Counted from the stretch's first letter, positions 9,201 through 18,239 are shown. The stretch: DNA of 44,806 nt from Aquisalimonas lutea (GCF_030409225.1 NZ_JAUFPK010000001.1:1120191-1164996), one strand, 5' to 3'. Translations and numbers: made by a program. The notes: generated from the letters alone by a model not told the origin.

Positions 9201-10055
9201 TCAAGCCGCGAGAACTCTGGCGCGGCGGCGACTCACTGCCGTCGTGCTGAAAGGGGCAAGCGCGCCGCTGGCCATGGGTGGCGTGGCAACGTACTCTCCG
9301 CTGCCGGTCTTCTTAATATGGCCCGCTTGGAACAGCTTCTTCAGCCCATGAGATACTTCATCCGGACTAGTGCGAAGCTCGTTAACTAACTCAGCAAAAG
9401 TAGGGTTGTGTAACACGTTAACAGCCACGAGAACACACTTTGCTATGAAGTCGTCACGATGCTTCTTGGTAATTGCGGAGTAATGCCCGGATTCTGGAGG
9501 ACGTTTGGCCCGGAACCTCAACTTTGCCTCAAAGTCGTAGCGGGGGACGGAGTGTGCCAAGTACTTATGGAGACAGACAGGAAAATCCAATCCGGATAGA
9601 AGTGTGGTTTTGGACTTTCTTGAATAATAAATAACGTTTGCCGGACTGTGCGCAGACAAAATGCTTAGGGGGCCTCGGGCGATGTAACTGGAGTCACCGT
9701 AGAAAGACTGATCCACGGCAGTGTAAAGTCTCGGACGAATGTTGTCTGTCATGGTGAACGTTCCGAGTTCGGCGATAGATCCTGGAGACTCTAACATTAG
9801 GACAGTGAAATCGACCAAGTGAGCATATCTTGCCTCAAGCGTCTGTAAGTCGACAGCCTGCGTAGATGGCTTCGTCGTGATGCGATCTAGCTCCTCGCCA
9901 AAGACAACGGTGACCTGATACTGCTCTTCAAGATGCCTTTTTAGTTCACTACGAAGGTCATAGAGTGGATGTTGTATTCCAGGACCACAACAAAAGATCT
10001 CCAGGGGCTGTCGCCGGCAAGACTCGATCAGTAGCGTAGGATCTATTAGTGGCAT
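9201..10055 (-). CDS. Retron effector, nucleoside deoxyribosyltransferase-like with winged helix (St85/Ec86-type)
   Basis: A 284-residue protein directly upstream of the msr-msd RNA and RT on the same strand. The N-terminal two thirds resemble a nucleoside 2-deoxyribosyltransferase-like fold: IFCCGPGIQHPLYDLRSELKRHL, then FGEELDR and DFTVLMLESPGSIAELGTFT, where the Glu pair is the likely catalytic and base-binding part. The last roughly 80 residues contain a winged-helix segment (NPTFAELVNELRTSPDEVSHGLKK). Family knowledge: type II-A retron effectors (Ec86, RcaT of Sen2) are toxins held inactive by msDNA-RT and released when phage disturb the complex. Length is close to the family norm. The start at 10055 has only a weak ribosome site. 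Confidence 0.85.
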   Translation of the reverse strand: MPLIDPTLLIESCRRQPLEIFCCGPGIQHPLYDLRSELKRHLEEQYQVTVVFGEELDRITTKPSTQAVDLQTLEARYAHLVDFTVLMLESPGSIAELGTFTMTDNIRPRLYTAVDQSFYGDSSYIARGPLSILSAHSPANVIYYSRKSKTTLLSGLDFPVCLHKYLAHSVPRYDFEAKLRFRAKRPPESGHYSAITKKHRDDFIAKCVLVAVNVLHNPTFAELVNELRTSPDEVSHGLKKLFQAGHIKKTGSGEYVATPPMASGALAPFSTTAVSRRRARVLAA

Positions 10056-10402
10056 AATATTCGCTCACGCAGGTGCTGTGGCAGACAACGATAGTCTTCT
10101 TGTTGCCGTTGATTCGAGGAGGCGCTAGCTGTTGCATCGCCTGCTTGGTTACAGGTTAGAGCAAGCGGAAGGTTTTGCGAAGCCGTTAAGTGATTGCCTT
10201 TGGGTACCGACGAAGGGAGCCGCATGCACGTCCCCTCAAAGAGAACGGGGTTGCAGTAAGGTGGCGGACCTTGGCTGTGCTTATCTGCAGTCGATGCTCC
10301 TGCAATTGTGGCTGGGCAGCCCCGTTGCTCGGCGCGGCCTTGACAATAGCGCGGGCCGGAGCGACGACGGAGCATAGGTAATGGTGGCCGTGGCTACGAT
10401 TG
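10056..10402. other. Gap upstream of the retron effector, no supported gene
   Basis: A 347-bp interval between the retron effector start and the stop of the 211-residue gene. One minus-strand frame spans much of it and overlaps the effector start, but its composition is poor and it has no recognisable product. The retron promoter probably lies here. I see no convincing -35/-10 pair by eye. Confidence 0.45.
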
Positions 10403-11038
10403 TCAGGCCTGGTTGTTGTCATATACGCATGAACTGATTGCGTCAGCCCACATGAATACATGCTTACCACTTGGCGCCTTCTGCTTGGTTGCTTCATCGC
10501 TACCTAGTCTAGCAACCTTTCTCAGACTGGCTTCTAACGATAAGTAGATATCTCTCCAGATTCGATATTCCATCTGTGATGGACGACTGCCATCAGGTTC
10601 TCGGTACAGTCGGAGTTCTTCATCCGCCATACTTCGATTCCCGTTATGTTTGAGCACTAAATGTGTATATATCGTTCTAACGTTACCCACCCAGTATTTA
10701 TCGGGGTTCAGCATCATTGCCATTTCGGAACCCAGACTTATTCTAAGATAAGGTATGTTGGCGCGATATATTGTAACAGGAACGTGATAGGAATCCTTAA
10801 GGTTACCTAATTGGATAGCCAAATTGTACACCAAGGCCTTGGGGTTATGAGTTAGAACCTGCGGACCTATCTTATGCTCTGCTGCGCTGTAATTACCCTC
10901 CGGTCTCGATATACCTAGAGCCAAGTCTACATATTGCTCAATGTTTTTCGTTTCAAAGTATTTTATAATTTCGTAATGAGCCGCTAATCTTTGCTGGTAG
11001 AGGGAATATGCCTGATCCATGGATAGGGTTTCCAGCAT
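10403..11038 (-). CDS. Hypothetical protein (211 aa), possibly part of the defence island
   Basis: I do not recognise this family. The protein is mixed alpha/beta by composition, soluble, with no signal peptide or membrane segment. It starts MLETLSMDQAYSLYQQRLAA and contains RISLGSEMAMMLNP and MEYRIWRDIYLSLEASLRK. The start at 11038 is supported by GGAG nine bases upstream. It shares strand and low GC with the retron, lies 347 bp upstream of the effector and could be a co-inherited accessory gene, but nothing in the sequence ties it functionally to the retron. Confidence 0.7.
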   Translation of the reverse strand: MLETLSMDQAYSLYQQRLAAHYEIIKYFETKNIEQYVDLALGISRPEGNYSAAEHKIGPQVLTHNPKALVYNLAIQLGNLKDSYHVPVTIYRANIPYLRISLGSEMAMMLNPDKYWVGNVRTIYTHLVLKHNGNRSMADEELRLYREPDGSRPSQMEYRIWRDIYLSLEASLRKVARLGSDEATKQKAPSGKHVFMWADAISSCVYDNNQA

Positions 11039-11367
11039 AACTTGTTACTCCATTCAGAATTCCTAATAGTGAGCCAATCGCCCTCATGATGATTCATCAC
11101 TCTGCCGGCGTGATAACACCCAAATCTCAACGGGTCGGCTTTTGCTGCTGCCGTATTGACAGGAGATTAGCGCGGCAAGGGTAGTGGACGCCAACGAAGC
11201 ACTTGACAGCATGGTTTATACCGTCGCCAAAGAAGGGGAAGCGGACGATGCCCGATGTTAAGAGAAGGTCCGCTTAGGGTCGACAGAGGGCAAGGGAACC
11301 GCGGAGTACCGCCCGGTGGTAAATACCGGGGGATGCCAGCTAGCTTCGGGGTAATGCTCGGCAGCGA
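11039..11367. other. Gap with no supported gene
   Basis: A 329-bp interval between the AT-rich island genes and the exonuclease gene. GC content rises towards the right. I see no open frame with a ribosome site, no RNA gene and no clear terminator. It may mark the junction between acquired and chromosomal-like DNA. Confidence 0.4.
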
Positions 11368-12648
11368 TCAGCAGGACGACGATTCGCGCTCGGCCCGTTC
11401 GATCATCCGACGAAAGCGCTGCTCGCTGACGACGCGAACGCCGAGGCCTCGGGCTTTGCGCGACTTGCTCGATCCGGTGTCTCCAAAGGGGACAACTAGG
11501 TAGTCGGTATTTCCTGATACGGTTCCTGTGACGTGGAGCCCGGCCGCTTTGGCGCGAGCTGTCCAGTCTGACCTTGGCACGGACATCTCGCCAGTAAAGA
11601 CGACTTTGGCACCTGGTGGCAGGATGTAGTCCTCGTTGATCAAGTCGAGTTCGATCGGGTTGTCGCGAGCGTACTCGACGTCTTCCGAGCTCAAGTTCAG
11701 CAGCCCGCCTACGATGTCGAGATCGAACTGCTCATGGTTTGATAAGACATCGTCGGCCCACATGCTGCCCGCCAGCCCGCGAATGAACGCCATGTGTACG
11801 TTGTGGACCTGCTCGTCGCTAAGGTTGAGTTCGGCGCGGAGATCAGATAACGCCTGCTTCTGCTCGGGCGAGATTTCACGGTCTTCGAGAACCCACTCGA
11901 CGGCGGAGAGGTATCGTGATTCGGGACAGTCAGCAGCGATTGAGAAGGTATCAATCGCGGAGCGTGGGTCCTCACCCTTCGCAGGATTTTCGGCACTCCG
12001 CCTGCTGTCTGCGGTCCCGGGCGCAGACAGGGCACGGCCGCGGACGGGCGGTATCGGTCGCGTCTTCGGAGTCTCGGTGACAACTGGGACTTGCGGCCAG
12101 TGCTGCAGTGAGCGCACGCATGTCGCGATTTCGCTTCGCATCGTTTCGCTGGAGAAGTCCACCAGCACTCGGGCGAGATGCGCAGTTGCGCGGGCATCAG
12201 CCAAGGCGTGGTGCGTTCCGTCGACGTCAATGCACAGGGCGTCACAGCAATCCTTGAGCCCATAGGGGCGAAACCCGAGATCACGGGCGAGGTTCGAGGT
12301 GCAGATCTGCGGGACTTCAGGTAAATCCTGGTGCAGTCGCTGGAACTCGGCAGCAAGCATCCCCAAGTCGAATCGGGCGTTGTGTCCGATGAGCGCCCGC
12401 CCGGACAGCATTCGTGAAATGTACCCCGCGAAATCTGCGAATGTCGGAGCGTCCGCTACGTCCCTGGGGTAGATCTGGTGAACCTGTACCGCCAGCCCGT
12501 GGCCGGTACCCGCGTGTCCCGGGTTGATCAATGAGCACCACTCCCACTCCATGGACCCTTCGGCATCCAGCCCGATTACCGCAAGCTCGATGATTCGGTC
12601 GTGACTTGGGCTGAGCCCAGTCGTTTCGGTATCTACTACGGCGTACAT
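11368..12648 (-). CDS. DEDDh 3'-5' exonuclease with TerB-like and BRCT domains
   Basis: A 426-residue three-part protein. Residues 1-165 form a DnaQ-like exonuclease: AVVDTETTGLSP (DxE), LIGHNARFDLGML, and HHALADARATAHL (HxxxxD). A middle helical part (EWVLEDREISPEQKQALSDL and NVHMAFIRGLAG) resembles TerB-like domains. The C-terminal about 85 residues match a BRCT domain (VVFTGEMSVPRSDWTARAKA, TDYLVVP, RVVSEQRFRRMI). I start at ATG 12648, which directly precedes the exonuclease core and has GGAG seven bases upstream; the frame stays open to 12855. A role in DNA processing or repair is inferred. Such fused exonucleases are accessory, not the replicative epsilon subunit. Confidence 0.85.
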   Translation of the reverse strand: MYAVVDTETTGLSPSHDRIIELAVIGLDAEGSMEWEWCSLINPGHAGTGHGLAVQVHQIYPRDVADAPTFADFAGYISRMLSGRALIGHNARFDLGMLAAEFQRLHQDLPEVPQICTSNLARDLGFRPYGLKDCCDALCIDVDGTHHALADARATAHLARVLVDFSSETMRSEIATCVRSLQHWPQVPVVTETPKTRPIPPVRGRALSAPGTADSRRSAENPAKGEDPRSAIDTFSIAADCPESRYLSAVEWVLEDREISPEQKQALSDLRAELNLSDEQVHNVHMAFIRGLAGSMWADDVLSNHEQFDLDIVGGLLNLSSEDVEYARDNPIELDLINEDYILPPGAKVVFTGEMSVPRSDWTARAKAAGLHVTGTVSGNTDYLVVPFGDTGSSKSRKARGLGVRVVSEQRFRRMIERAERESSSC

Positions 12649-13041
12649 GGCAAGCTCCGTTGCTGAGGGCGCTGGCAAGCCGGGGTTACCACTGCTCCTA
12701 GTAACGATGAAACCCTGTGAAAGCCGGGCATGCAAGGCCACCGAGGCAACAGTTCTCCAGGAAACCCGCTCGAGTCCACGCTGGATGCGGCGAACGACGA
12801 TCTGGAAGCCGACATCCGTCGGTAGCAAACCGCCTCGGTCCAGCAGCGCGTGCATCAGCGAGCCTTCCTGGAGAGTGTGCTGCTTGCGCCTCCTTGCTCG
12901 AGGGTATTCCAGAACGTGTGAATCTCATTTGGACTCAGGACGTGGGCGCGCTTCCTCGAGCCGGCTGAAAGGCCCAGGTTCTTGGTCTTGAGCGTTGCGA
13001 CAGGGTTGCCTTCGCTCAGCTCCTGGTCTTCGGCTCTCGTG
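12649..13041. other. Gap with no supported gene
   Basis: A 393-bp interval. The minus-strand frame of the exonuclease runs open to 12855, but the extra residues show no conserved motif. No RNA gene or terminator is obvious. The end of the membrane-protein gene lies at 13042. Confidence 0.4.
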
Positions 13042-13629
13042 TCACCCGAACAGCACCAGCAGCAGGAGGTGCGTCGGTAGGTATACGACGACGGGGAAGG
13101 CCACCATCAGAACGCCCAGGTACGCCAGTGGATGAAGGCGTGTCTGTCGTGTCCCTTCGCCGCCGGGTCCGTGCACCCAGTTCACGTTCCGCGACGGCGG
13201 GGTGAGGACATACGTCGCCGGCAGGACGATCCACGCGAGCAGCGTCATCAGCGCCAGGGCGCGGGGATCGTAGCCCAGGACCGAGATCATCCAGGCGAGG
13301 ATGATCGGCAGCGGAACGTGGAACAGGGACAGCGCCCTCAGGTACCGCGGGCGCTGGGGCTCGAACATGTACTCGGTCAGCCCGCTGATGCGCCGTCCGG
13401 TCAGCAGACGGCCGAAGAAGCTCAGGTTCCACAACGCCTCCGGCAGCAGCACGCTCACCGCCATCATGCTCGCCAGCAGAGCGCTCTCCAGCCACAACGC
13501 CGGGATCGTGACGATCAGCGCGATATCGGAGAACCACAGGTAGTTGCCCGGCCCGTAGCGGAACCAGTAGACGACCAGGATGCCGACGGCACCGGCGGTG
13601 TAAGCGAGCTTAAGCCAGAGCGGGATCAT
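13042..13629 (-). CDS. Conserved multi-pass membrane protein, function unknown
   Basis: A 195-residue integral membrane protein with about five to six hydrophobic segments, for example LAYTAGAVGILVVYW, WLESALLASMMAVSVLL, LIILAWM-like (residues 105-125), ALMTLLAWIVLPATYVL and a C-terminal AFPVVVYLPTHLLLLVLF. The loop NVNWVHGPG is probably exposed. No enzyme motif is visible. The family looks like a conserved uncharacterised membrane protein. The start at 13629 lacks a strong ribosome site. It stands alone on the minus strand. Confidence 0.75.
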   Translation of the reverse strand: MIPLWLKLAYTAGAVGILVVYWFRYGPGNYLWFSDIALIVTIPALWLESALLASMMAVSVLLPEALWNLSFFGRLLTGRRISGLTEYMFEPQRPRYLRALSLFHVPLPIILAWMISVLGYDPRALALMTLLAWIVLPATYVLTPPSRNVNWVHGPGGEGTRQTRLHPLAYLGVLMVAFPVVVYLPTHLLLLVLFG

Positions 13630-14075
13630 GGGTCGAACTCGTCCGCGCGGGATGGCCGCTTTGCGTCCGGGGGCGGCCGCTTCGTCGGCAGTGAGGCCAA
13701 GGTTTTGCGCCGCGGCTTCCTGGAGGGGCAGAAAGCATAAGCATCCTACTCGGTTTACGAACCTTTCCGGAAACCCGGTCGGGTCTCAGTGGTTTCTGCG
13801 CCGCTGTGGCAAGGCGCGAGGAGAGAAGTGTAGCAGTGGCGATAGAATCGACGAGCAACGCACCCGGCAGCCGCGCAGGAATCACTGGCTGTAACGGCCG
13901 CGGGGGATCCGGCGGGGCCCCGCGCTGAAGCCTGCAATCGCGTTCACGGGTTGGTAATGGCGAAACCGCCAAGGCCTGTCACTATTTCCTCGTTCTTCAT
14001 CGTCCAGGGTTGATTACGGGCGCGGGCAACCGGGGTATGATCAGGATGCGACCGTAGCCGTTACGGAGCCCAGGG
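13630..14075. other. Divergent intergenic region, no supported gene
   Basis: A 446-bp interval between the divergent membrane-protein and hydrolase genes, expected to contain both promoters. Several short frames cross it but none has a ribosome site or a plausible product. I could not assign promoter boxes with confidence. Confidence 0.4.
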
Positions 14076-15395
14076 ATGCGTTCAGGGTCGACACGATGTT
14101 GCCGTAACACAACTCCATGGTATCTGGCGGTCTTGCTTGTCGTCGTCGTTCTGCCCGGGTGCGCCCTGTTCGACGCCCGGGAGCAACTGGCGCAGATGGA
14201 CGCCGCCTGCGTGATCAGCGGAACCGTGGCCGGTGCCGACAACCAGCCGGGCCCGTACGTCGTCTCCGTTTTCCTGGAGCACCCTGCCGCCGGATCCGTG
14301 GCCCCGATCCCCGTTGACTACGTCATTACGGCCGGGCGGAGTGAGTGGTTCTTTGCGCTGGAGCCGGGCACCTACGGCCTTCTGGCGTTCCGGGACACGG
14401 ACGGCGATCGTCGATTGGGTGAGCACGAGGCCTTCACGTATGTAGGGGGCCGCGAATCCGTCGACTGCCCGGAAAGCACGCACCGGGAGGGGCTTGGCCT
14501 GATGGTCGGTGCCGAGCCCGAGCGCGGCGGATGGAACACACCGGACCTTCCGGTGCTGGACCGGGAGTCGTCCGGTGCAACCTCCGTGAGCCTCGGGCAG
14601 CTTACGACCTTCGGCGACGTCGTCAGCCTCGACGACCCGCGCTTCGCCGCGGATGTCGCTCGCGGCAGCCTGTGGCGACCGGTGGATTTCCTGCTTGCCG
14701 GCCACGCGGGCGTCTACTTTCTCGAGCCCTATGATCCCGGCCGCACCCCGGTGCTGTTCATCCACGGTATCAACGGTTCTCCGCGGGTATTCGCCGATAT
14801 CGTCGCAGCGCTCGACCGCGAGCGCTTTCAGCCCTGGTTCTACTACTATCCATCCGGGATCTCGCTCCAGGCCTCCGCGGGTTATCTGGCGCAGATCATG
14901 GGGGAGCTGGAAGTCGTCCACGACGTCGACACCGTTCACGTCGTCGCCCACAGCATGGGCGGGCTGATCGGCCAGTCGTATCTCCGCCAGCGCACCCGGC
15001 GCCATTCAGACGCGGCCGTCCCGCGATTCATCACCATCGCGACACCCTGGGATGGCCACGCAGCGGCGCAGCGGGGCGTCGAGCATTCGCCCGTCGTCAT
15101 CCCTGTGTGGCGCGATATGGCGCGCGGCAGTACGTTTCTCAGCGACATCTTTGCTGACGGTCATCCCGTCGTGGCTGGAGCCACGGAGCTGCATCTGCTG
15201 TTCACCTACCGCGGTGAAGGCGGGCATGGCCGGCCGGCCAATGACGGTGTCGTAACACTGGCCAGCATGCTGAAACCGGAGGCGCAGCGGCATGCAACGA
15301 GCGTGGTGGGAATCGATGCCACTCACGCCGGCGTGCTGGCTCATGCCCGAGCGATCGATGCAATCAACGCTCTCTTGGCTGATCATTCCCGCTGA
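14076..15395 (+). CDS. Lipase-like alpha/beta hydrolase, predicted lipoprotein
   Basis: A 439-residue protein. Residues 14-29 form a hydrophobic signal ending in a lipobox (VVVLPGCALF, Cys29), so it is probably a lipoprotein. Residues 40-150 form a beta-rich domain. The hydrolase domain follows: oxyanion segment VLFIHGINGSP (about 226-236), then the nucleophile elbow HVVAHSMGGLIGQ, with DATHAGVL near the C-terminus as the likely catalytic His region. The substrate is not identifiable; PGAP1-like or lipase class enzymes are closest in pattern. The start at 14076 is supported by GGAG eight bases upstream. It is convergent with the metallopeptidase gene. Confidence 0.85.
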   Translation: MRSGSTRCCRNTTPWYLAVLLVVVVLPGCALFDAREQLAQMDAACVISGTVAGADNQPGPYVVSVFLEHPAAGSVAPIPVDYVITAGRSEWFFALEPGTYGLLAFRDTDGDRRLGEHEAFTYVGGRESVDCPESTHREGLGLMVGAEPERGGWNTPDLPVLDRESSGATSVSLGQLTTFGDVVSLDDPRFAADVARGSLWRPVDFLLAGHAGVYFLEPYDPGRTPVLFIHGINGSPRVFADIVAALDRERFQPWFYYYPSGISLQASAGYLAQIMGELEVVHDVDTVHVVAHSMGGLIGQSYLRQRTRRHSDAAVPRFITIATPWDGHAAAQRGVEHSPVVIPVWRDMARGSTFLSDIFADGHPVVAGATELHLLFTYRGEGGHGRPANDGVVTLASMLKPEAQRHATSVVGIDATHAGVLAHARAIDAINALLADHSR

Positions 15396-15451
15396 GGGTT
15401 GCTGCCGTCCGCAAGGGCAATGCGCGTCCCGGCCTCCCGGTCCTTGCCGCG

Positions 15452-16417
15452 TCACCGCCCCTGGGCCCCCCGGCGCAGCCAGTCGTGCACGAAGGCCAGC
15501 TTGCGGCGCGCGGCATCCGACAGCACGAAGGGGTAGAGGTCCGACAGCCCCATGGAGCGGTTGACGTTGTTGACTCCCACGGCGATGGAGGCCGCGACGT
15601 GGATCAGGCGCTCGGCGTCCGGTTCCGAATACGGATCCCAGCCCGGGGCCGGCAGCTCGGGTGAGGACAGGCCCGCCGCGACGAAGCTGTCGGCGATGTC
15701 GGTGAGGTGCAGCAGGTGCGCGGCGGTCTCGGCCCAGTCCTCGTGTGGATGGGCGGAGGCGTAGGTGGTCAGGAAGCGCTGCGTCCAGTCGGGCGGCGGC
15801 CCCTCCGCGTAGTGGCGCTGGAGCGCGGCGGGATAGTCCGCCCGCTCGTCGCCGAACATGGCGCGAAAGGCCTCGAGGAAATCGGTGCGCAGGCTGAGCC
15901 GCCACCAGAGCATGTGCGCGATCTCGTGACGCATGTGGCCGATCATCGTGCGATAGGGCTCATCCAGCGCCTGGCGCCGGGTGGCGCGCAGGACCGGGTC
16001 CGCCTCGGCCACGCTGATGGTGACCACGCCCTCGGCATGGCCCATGAGAACGGGTGTCGGGCCCTCGGCGAGCATGTGAAAAACCGGGCGCGTGCCCGGG
16101 TCCTCCGGCCGGAACCAGTGCCAGCGGCCGAGGTTGTCGAGAACCCAGCGCTTGGCGGCCTCGGTCGTCGCCCAGTTCGGGATGGCGTCGGGTACGGACG
16201 GGTCCGGGGCCAGCGCCGTCATGGCGCACGACCGGCAGAACGCGCCCTGTTCCGGAGCGATCCAGTTGCAGCCGATGACCTCGCGGTTGGCGCAGAACGG
16301 CGGCACGGGCAGGAAGGCCCGCGCCTGCGGGTCGTAGGCAACGGGGGTGCCGTCCGCGGTGGCGAGGTTGTCGAACCAGAGCGAACCGGAACCGACGGGG
16401 TTGGCGAATACGCGCAT
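15452..16417 (-). CDS. Putative zinc-binding metallopeptidase
   Basis: A 321-residue protein. The N-terminal about 110 residues hold paired Cys motifs (FCANREVIGCNW and FCRSCAM), a likely zinc-ribbon. The peptidase core has HMRHEIAHMLWW (HExxH) and a downstream acidic pair in HPHEDWAETAAHLLH that would supply the third ligand. This domain order fits the 'putative zinc-binding metallo-peptidase' family of unknown substrate. I start at ATG 16417, with GGAGG eight bases upstream, because the longer frame adds an Arg-rich stretch without homology. No signal peptide is visible, so it is probably cytoplasmic. Confidence 0.85.
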   Translation of the reverse strand: MRVFANPVGSGSLWFDNLATADGTPVAYDPQARAFLPVPPFCANREVIGCNWIAPEQGAFCRSCAMTALAPDPSVPDAIPNWATTEAAKRWVLDNLGRWHWFRPEDPGTRPVFHMLAEGPTPVLMGHAEGVVTISVAEADPVLRATRRQALDEPYRTMIGHMRHEIAHMLWWRLSLRTDFLEAFRAMFGDERADYPAALQRHYAEGPPPDWTQRFLTTYASAHPHEDWAETAAHLLHLTDIADSFVAAGLSSPELPAPGWDPYSEPDAERLIHVAASIAVGVNNVNRSMGLSDLYPFVLSDAARRKLAFVHDWLRRGAQGR

Positions 16418-16535
16418 GCGGAGGGCCTCCGGGGGACAGTGCGCCGGGGCACGGGTCAATGGCCCGATTGTTCTCTTCCGCCGGCCGCGGGTCAATTCGT
16501 TGTGGACGTTGCGGCTCCACCGCATGCCGTGGTGG

Positions 16536-17426
16536 TCATGGCCGGCCGGCGGCGGCCGCCCGCAAGGCCTCCGCGAGGCGGTGCGTGCCCGGTCCGGCGC
16601 CGTCCACGTCGCCGTAGGCGAGGTAGAGCGTGGTCCAGCGCTCGCCGCCGTGGGCCAGCGGCAGAGGCCGGAGGATGCCGTTGTCCAGCTCGTCGCGGAT
16701 GATATCCTCCGCGACCCAGGCGAACCCGAGCCCCATGCACAGCGCCCGGATTGCGGTGGCCTTGTGGCTGACGGTCCAGCGTTGCCCGCCGATCTCCCAG
16801 CCCCCGGCCCGGTCGCGGCGCACCCCGCTGTCCCGGATGAACAGCTGGCGATAGCCGCGGAGGTCGTCGAAGGTCAGCGCCCGGCCCAGCGCGTGGAGCG
16901 GGTGCGCCGGTGCCGCCACCGCCAGGAACCGGATCGGCAGCAGAGGGTCGCCGAGGAAGCCGGCAGGCACTTGCGAGCACACGGCGAGGTCCACGTGCCC
17001 TTCCGCGAGCAGCTCCTCGCCGCCGCCGAGCACCGTCTCGTAGAGTTCCACCCGGGTATCGGGAAAGTCCGCCGAGAAGGTTTCCAGGCAGCGCAGCAGC
17101 AGCCAGGTCGGGAACAGGATCTCGACGCCCAGCCCGAGCTCCGGTTCCACGCCGGCGCCGAGCCGGGTCGCCGCTTCTTCCAGGCGCCCGGCTTCCTCGA
17201 CCAGGGCGCGGCCGCGGCGATACAGGACGCGGCCGGTGGATGTGAGCACGGCACGACGCCCCTCCATGCGGAACACGGCGACGCCGAGCTGCTCCTCCAC
17301 GCGCCCGATGGCGTAGCTCACCGAGGACTGGGTCTTGTGCAGCGCTTCTGCGGCCGCAGCGTAGCTGCCGGCGTCGACCACCGCGACCAGTGCCCGCCAT
17401 TGCTCGAGAGAGATGCGAGGAGCCAT
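16536..17426 (-). CDS. LysR-family transcriptional regulator
   Basis: A 296-residue LysR protein. Residues 1-62 are the winged helix (LEQWRALVAVVDAGSYAAAAEALHKTQSSVSYAI), followed by a linker helix and a periplasmic-binding-like effector domain (from about residue 90). It is divergent from the azoreductase gene with 105 bp between starts, the classic LysR-target arrangement, so it probably controls that gene and itself. The inducer is unknown; quinone-like or electrophilic compounds are plausible from the target. An LTTR-type site lies between them. Confidence 0.92.
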   Translation of the reverse strand: MAPRISLEQWRALVAVVDAGSYAAAAEALHKTQSSVSYAIGRVEEQLGVAVFRMEGRRAVLTSTGRVLYRRGRALVEEAGRLEEAATRLGAGVEPELGLGVEILFPTWLLLRCLETFSADFPDTRVELYETVLGGGEELLAEGHVDLAVCSQVPAGFLGDPLLPIRFLAVAAPAHPLHALGRALTFDDLRGYRQLFIRDSGVRRDRAGGWEIGGQRWTVSHKATAIRALCMGLGFAWVAEDIIRDELDNGILRPLPLAHGGERWTTLYLAYGDVDGAGPGTHRLAEALRAAAAGRP

Positions 17427-17431
17427 ATATT

Positions 17432-17446
17432 ATCGTTTAATTCGAT
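17432..17446. promoter_or_regulatory. Candidate LysR-type binding box
   Basis: ATCG-N7-CGAT is a 15-bp interrupted palindrome that fits the T-N11-A rule of LysR boxes. It lies six bases upstream of the LysR start and in the shared promoter region with the azoreductase gene. Confidence 0.55.
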
Positions 17447-17531
17447 TATTAATCCCGAAATATTGCGCTTTTTTATCGAACAAGGCAATTGTTTAATGGC
17501 GGCGTCTCACAACAGCACAGGAGATCTCGCC

Positions 17532-18134
17532 ATGACCACGATTCTGCAGCTCAACAACAGCATCTTCGGCGACGACGGCCAGTCCGCGCAGCTTGCCGAC
17601 CGATTCATCGCAAGGTTCCGGGCGACCGCCCCCGAGGCCCGGGTCATCCGGCGCGATCTGGCTGCGGCTCCGGTGCCGCACCTGACGGCGGCACGCTTTA
17701 CGGCCGCGTTGACGCCGGTCCATGAGCGAAGCGACGAGCAGGCACGTGAGGCGGCCATCGCCGATACCCTGATCCAGGAGCTGGAGGACGCCGATGTCCT
17801 GGTGATCGGATCACCGACCTACAACTTCGGCGTTCCCTCCACCCTGAAGGCCTGGTTCGACCATGTGGCGCGCGCCGGGCGGACGTTCCGGTACACCGCC
17901 GACGGCCCGGAGGGCCTTCTCGCGGACAAGACGGCCTATGTGTTCATCGCCAGCGGCGGGCAGTACGTCGGCTCGGAGATGGACTTCCAGACCCCGTACA
18001 TCCGCCATTTTCTCGGCTTTCTGGGCATCACGGACGTGCACTTCGTGCATGCGGAAGGTCTCGCCATGGGGGAGGACACCAGTCAGCAGGCGCTGGAGGA
18101 GGCGAGGCGCTCGGTGGAGAAGCTGGCCGCCTGA
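17532..18134 (+). CDS. azoR: FMN-dependent NADH-azoreductase
   Basis: A 200-residue flavodoxin-like quinone/azo reductase. The N-terminal phosphate loop region reads LQLNNSIFGDDGQSAQLADRF. The FMN-binding SPTYNFGVPSTLKAWFDHV and KTAYVFIASGGQY segments are typical of AzoR, as is the late FLGFLGITDVHFVHAEGL. Family knowledge: a dimeric enzyme reduces azo bonds and quinones by two electrons using NADH, giving protection against thiol-reactive electrophiles. ATG 17532 directly opens the family alignment. It is divergent from a LysR gene and followed by a strong terminator, so it is a single-gene unit. Confidence 0.94.
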   Translation: MTTILQLNNSIFGDDGQSAQLADRFIARFRATAPEARVIRRDLAAAPVPHLTAARFTAALTPVHERSDEQAREAAIADTLIQELEDADVLVIGSPTYNFGVPSTLKAWFDHVARAGRTFRYTADGPEGLLADKTAYVFIASGGQYVGSEMDFQTPYIRHFLGFLGITDVHFVHAEGLAMGEDTSQQALEEARRSVEKLAA

Positions 18135-18181
18135 GCCGGCTGCGGACGGCCGTCGGGACAGCAGGGTGTTGACTCGCCGAC

Positions 18182-18219
18182 GGCCGACGCGACATCAAGG
18201 CGTCGGCCTCGGGCTTTTT
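18182..18219 (+). terminator. Intrinsic terminator after azoR
   Basis: GGCCGACGC and GCGTCGGCC form a 9-bp stem around an 8-nt loop, followed by TCGGGC and five T. It ends the azoR transcript 48 bp after its stop and sits between convergent genes. Confidence 0.8.
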
Positions 18220-18239
18220 ACCGGGCTCCGGGGCCTGCG

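Noticed and set aside
10046-10375. 109-residue minus-strand frame upstream of the retron effector
   Set aside because: It overlaps the effector start, lacks a ribosome site and has no family features.
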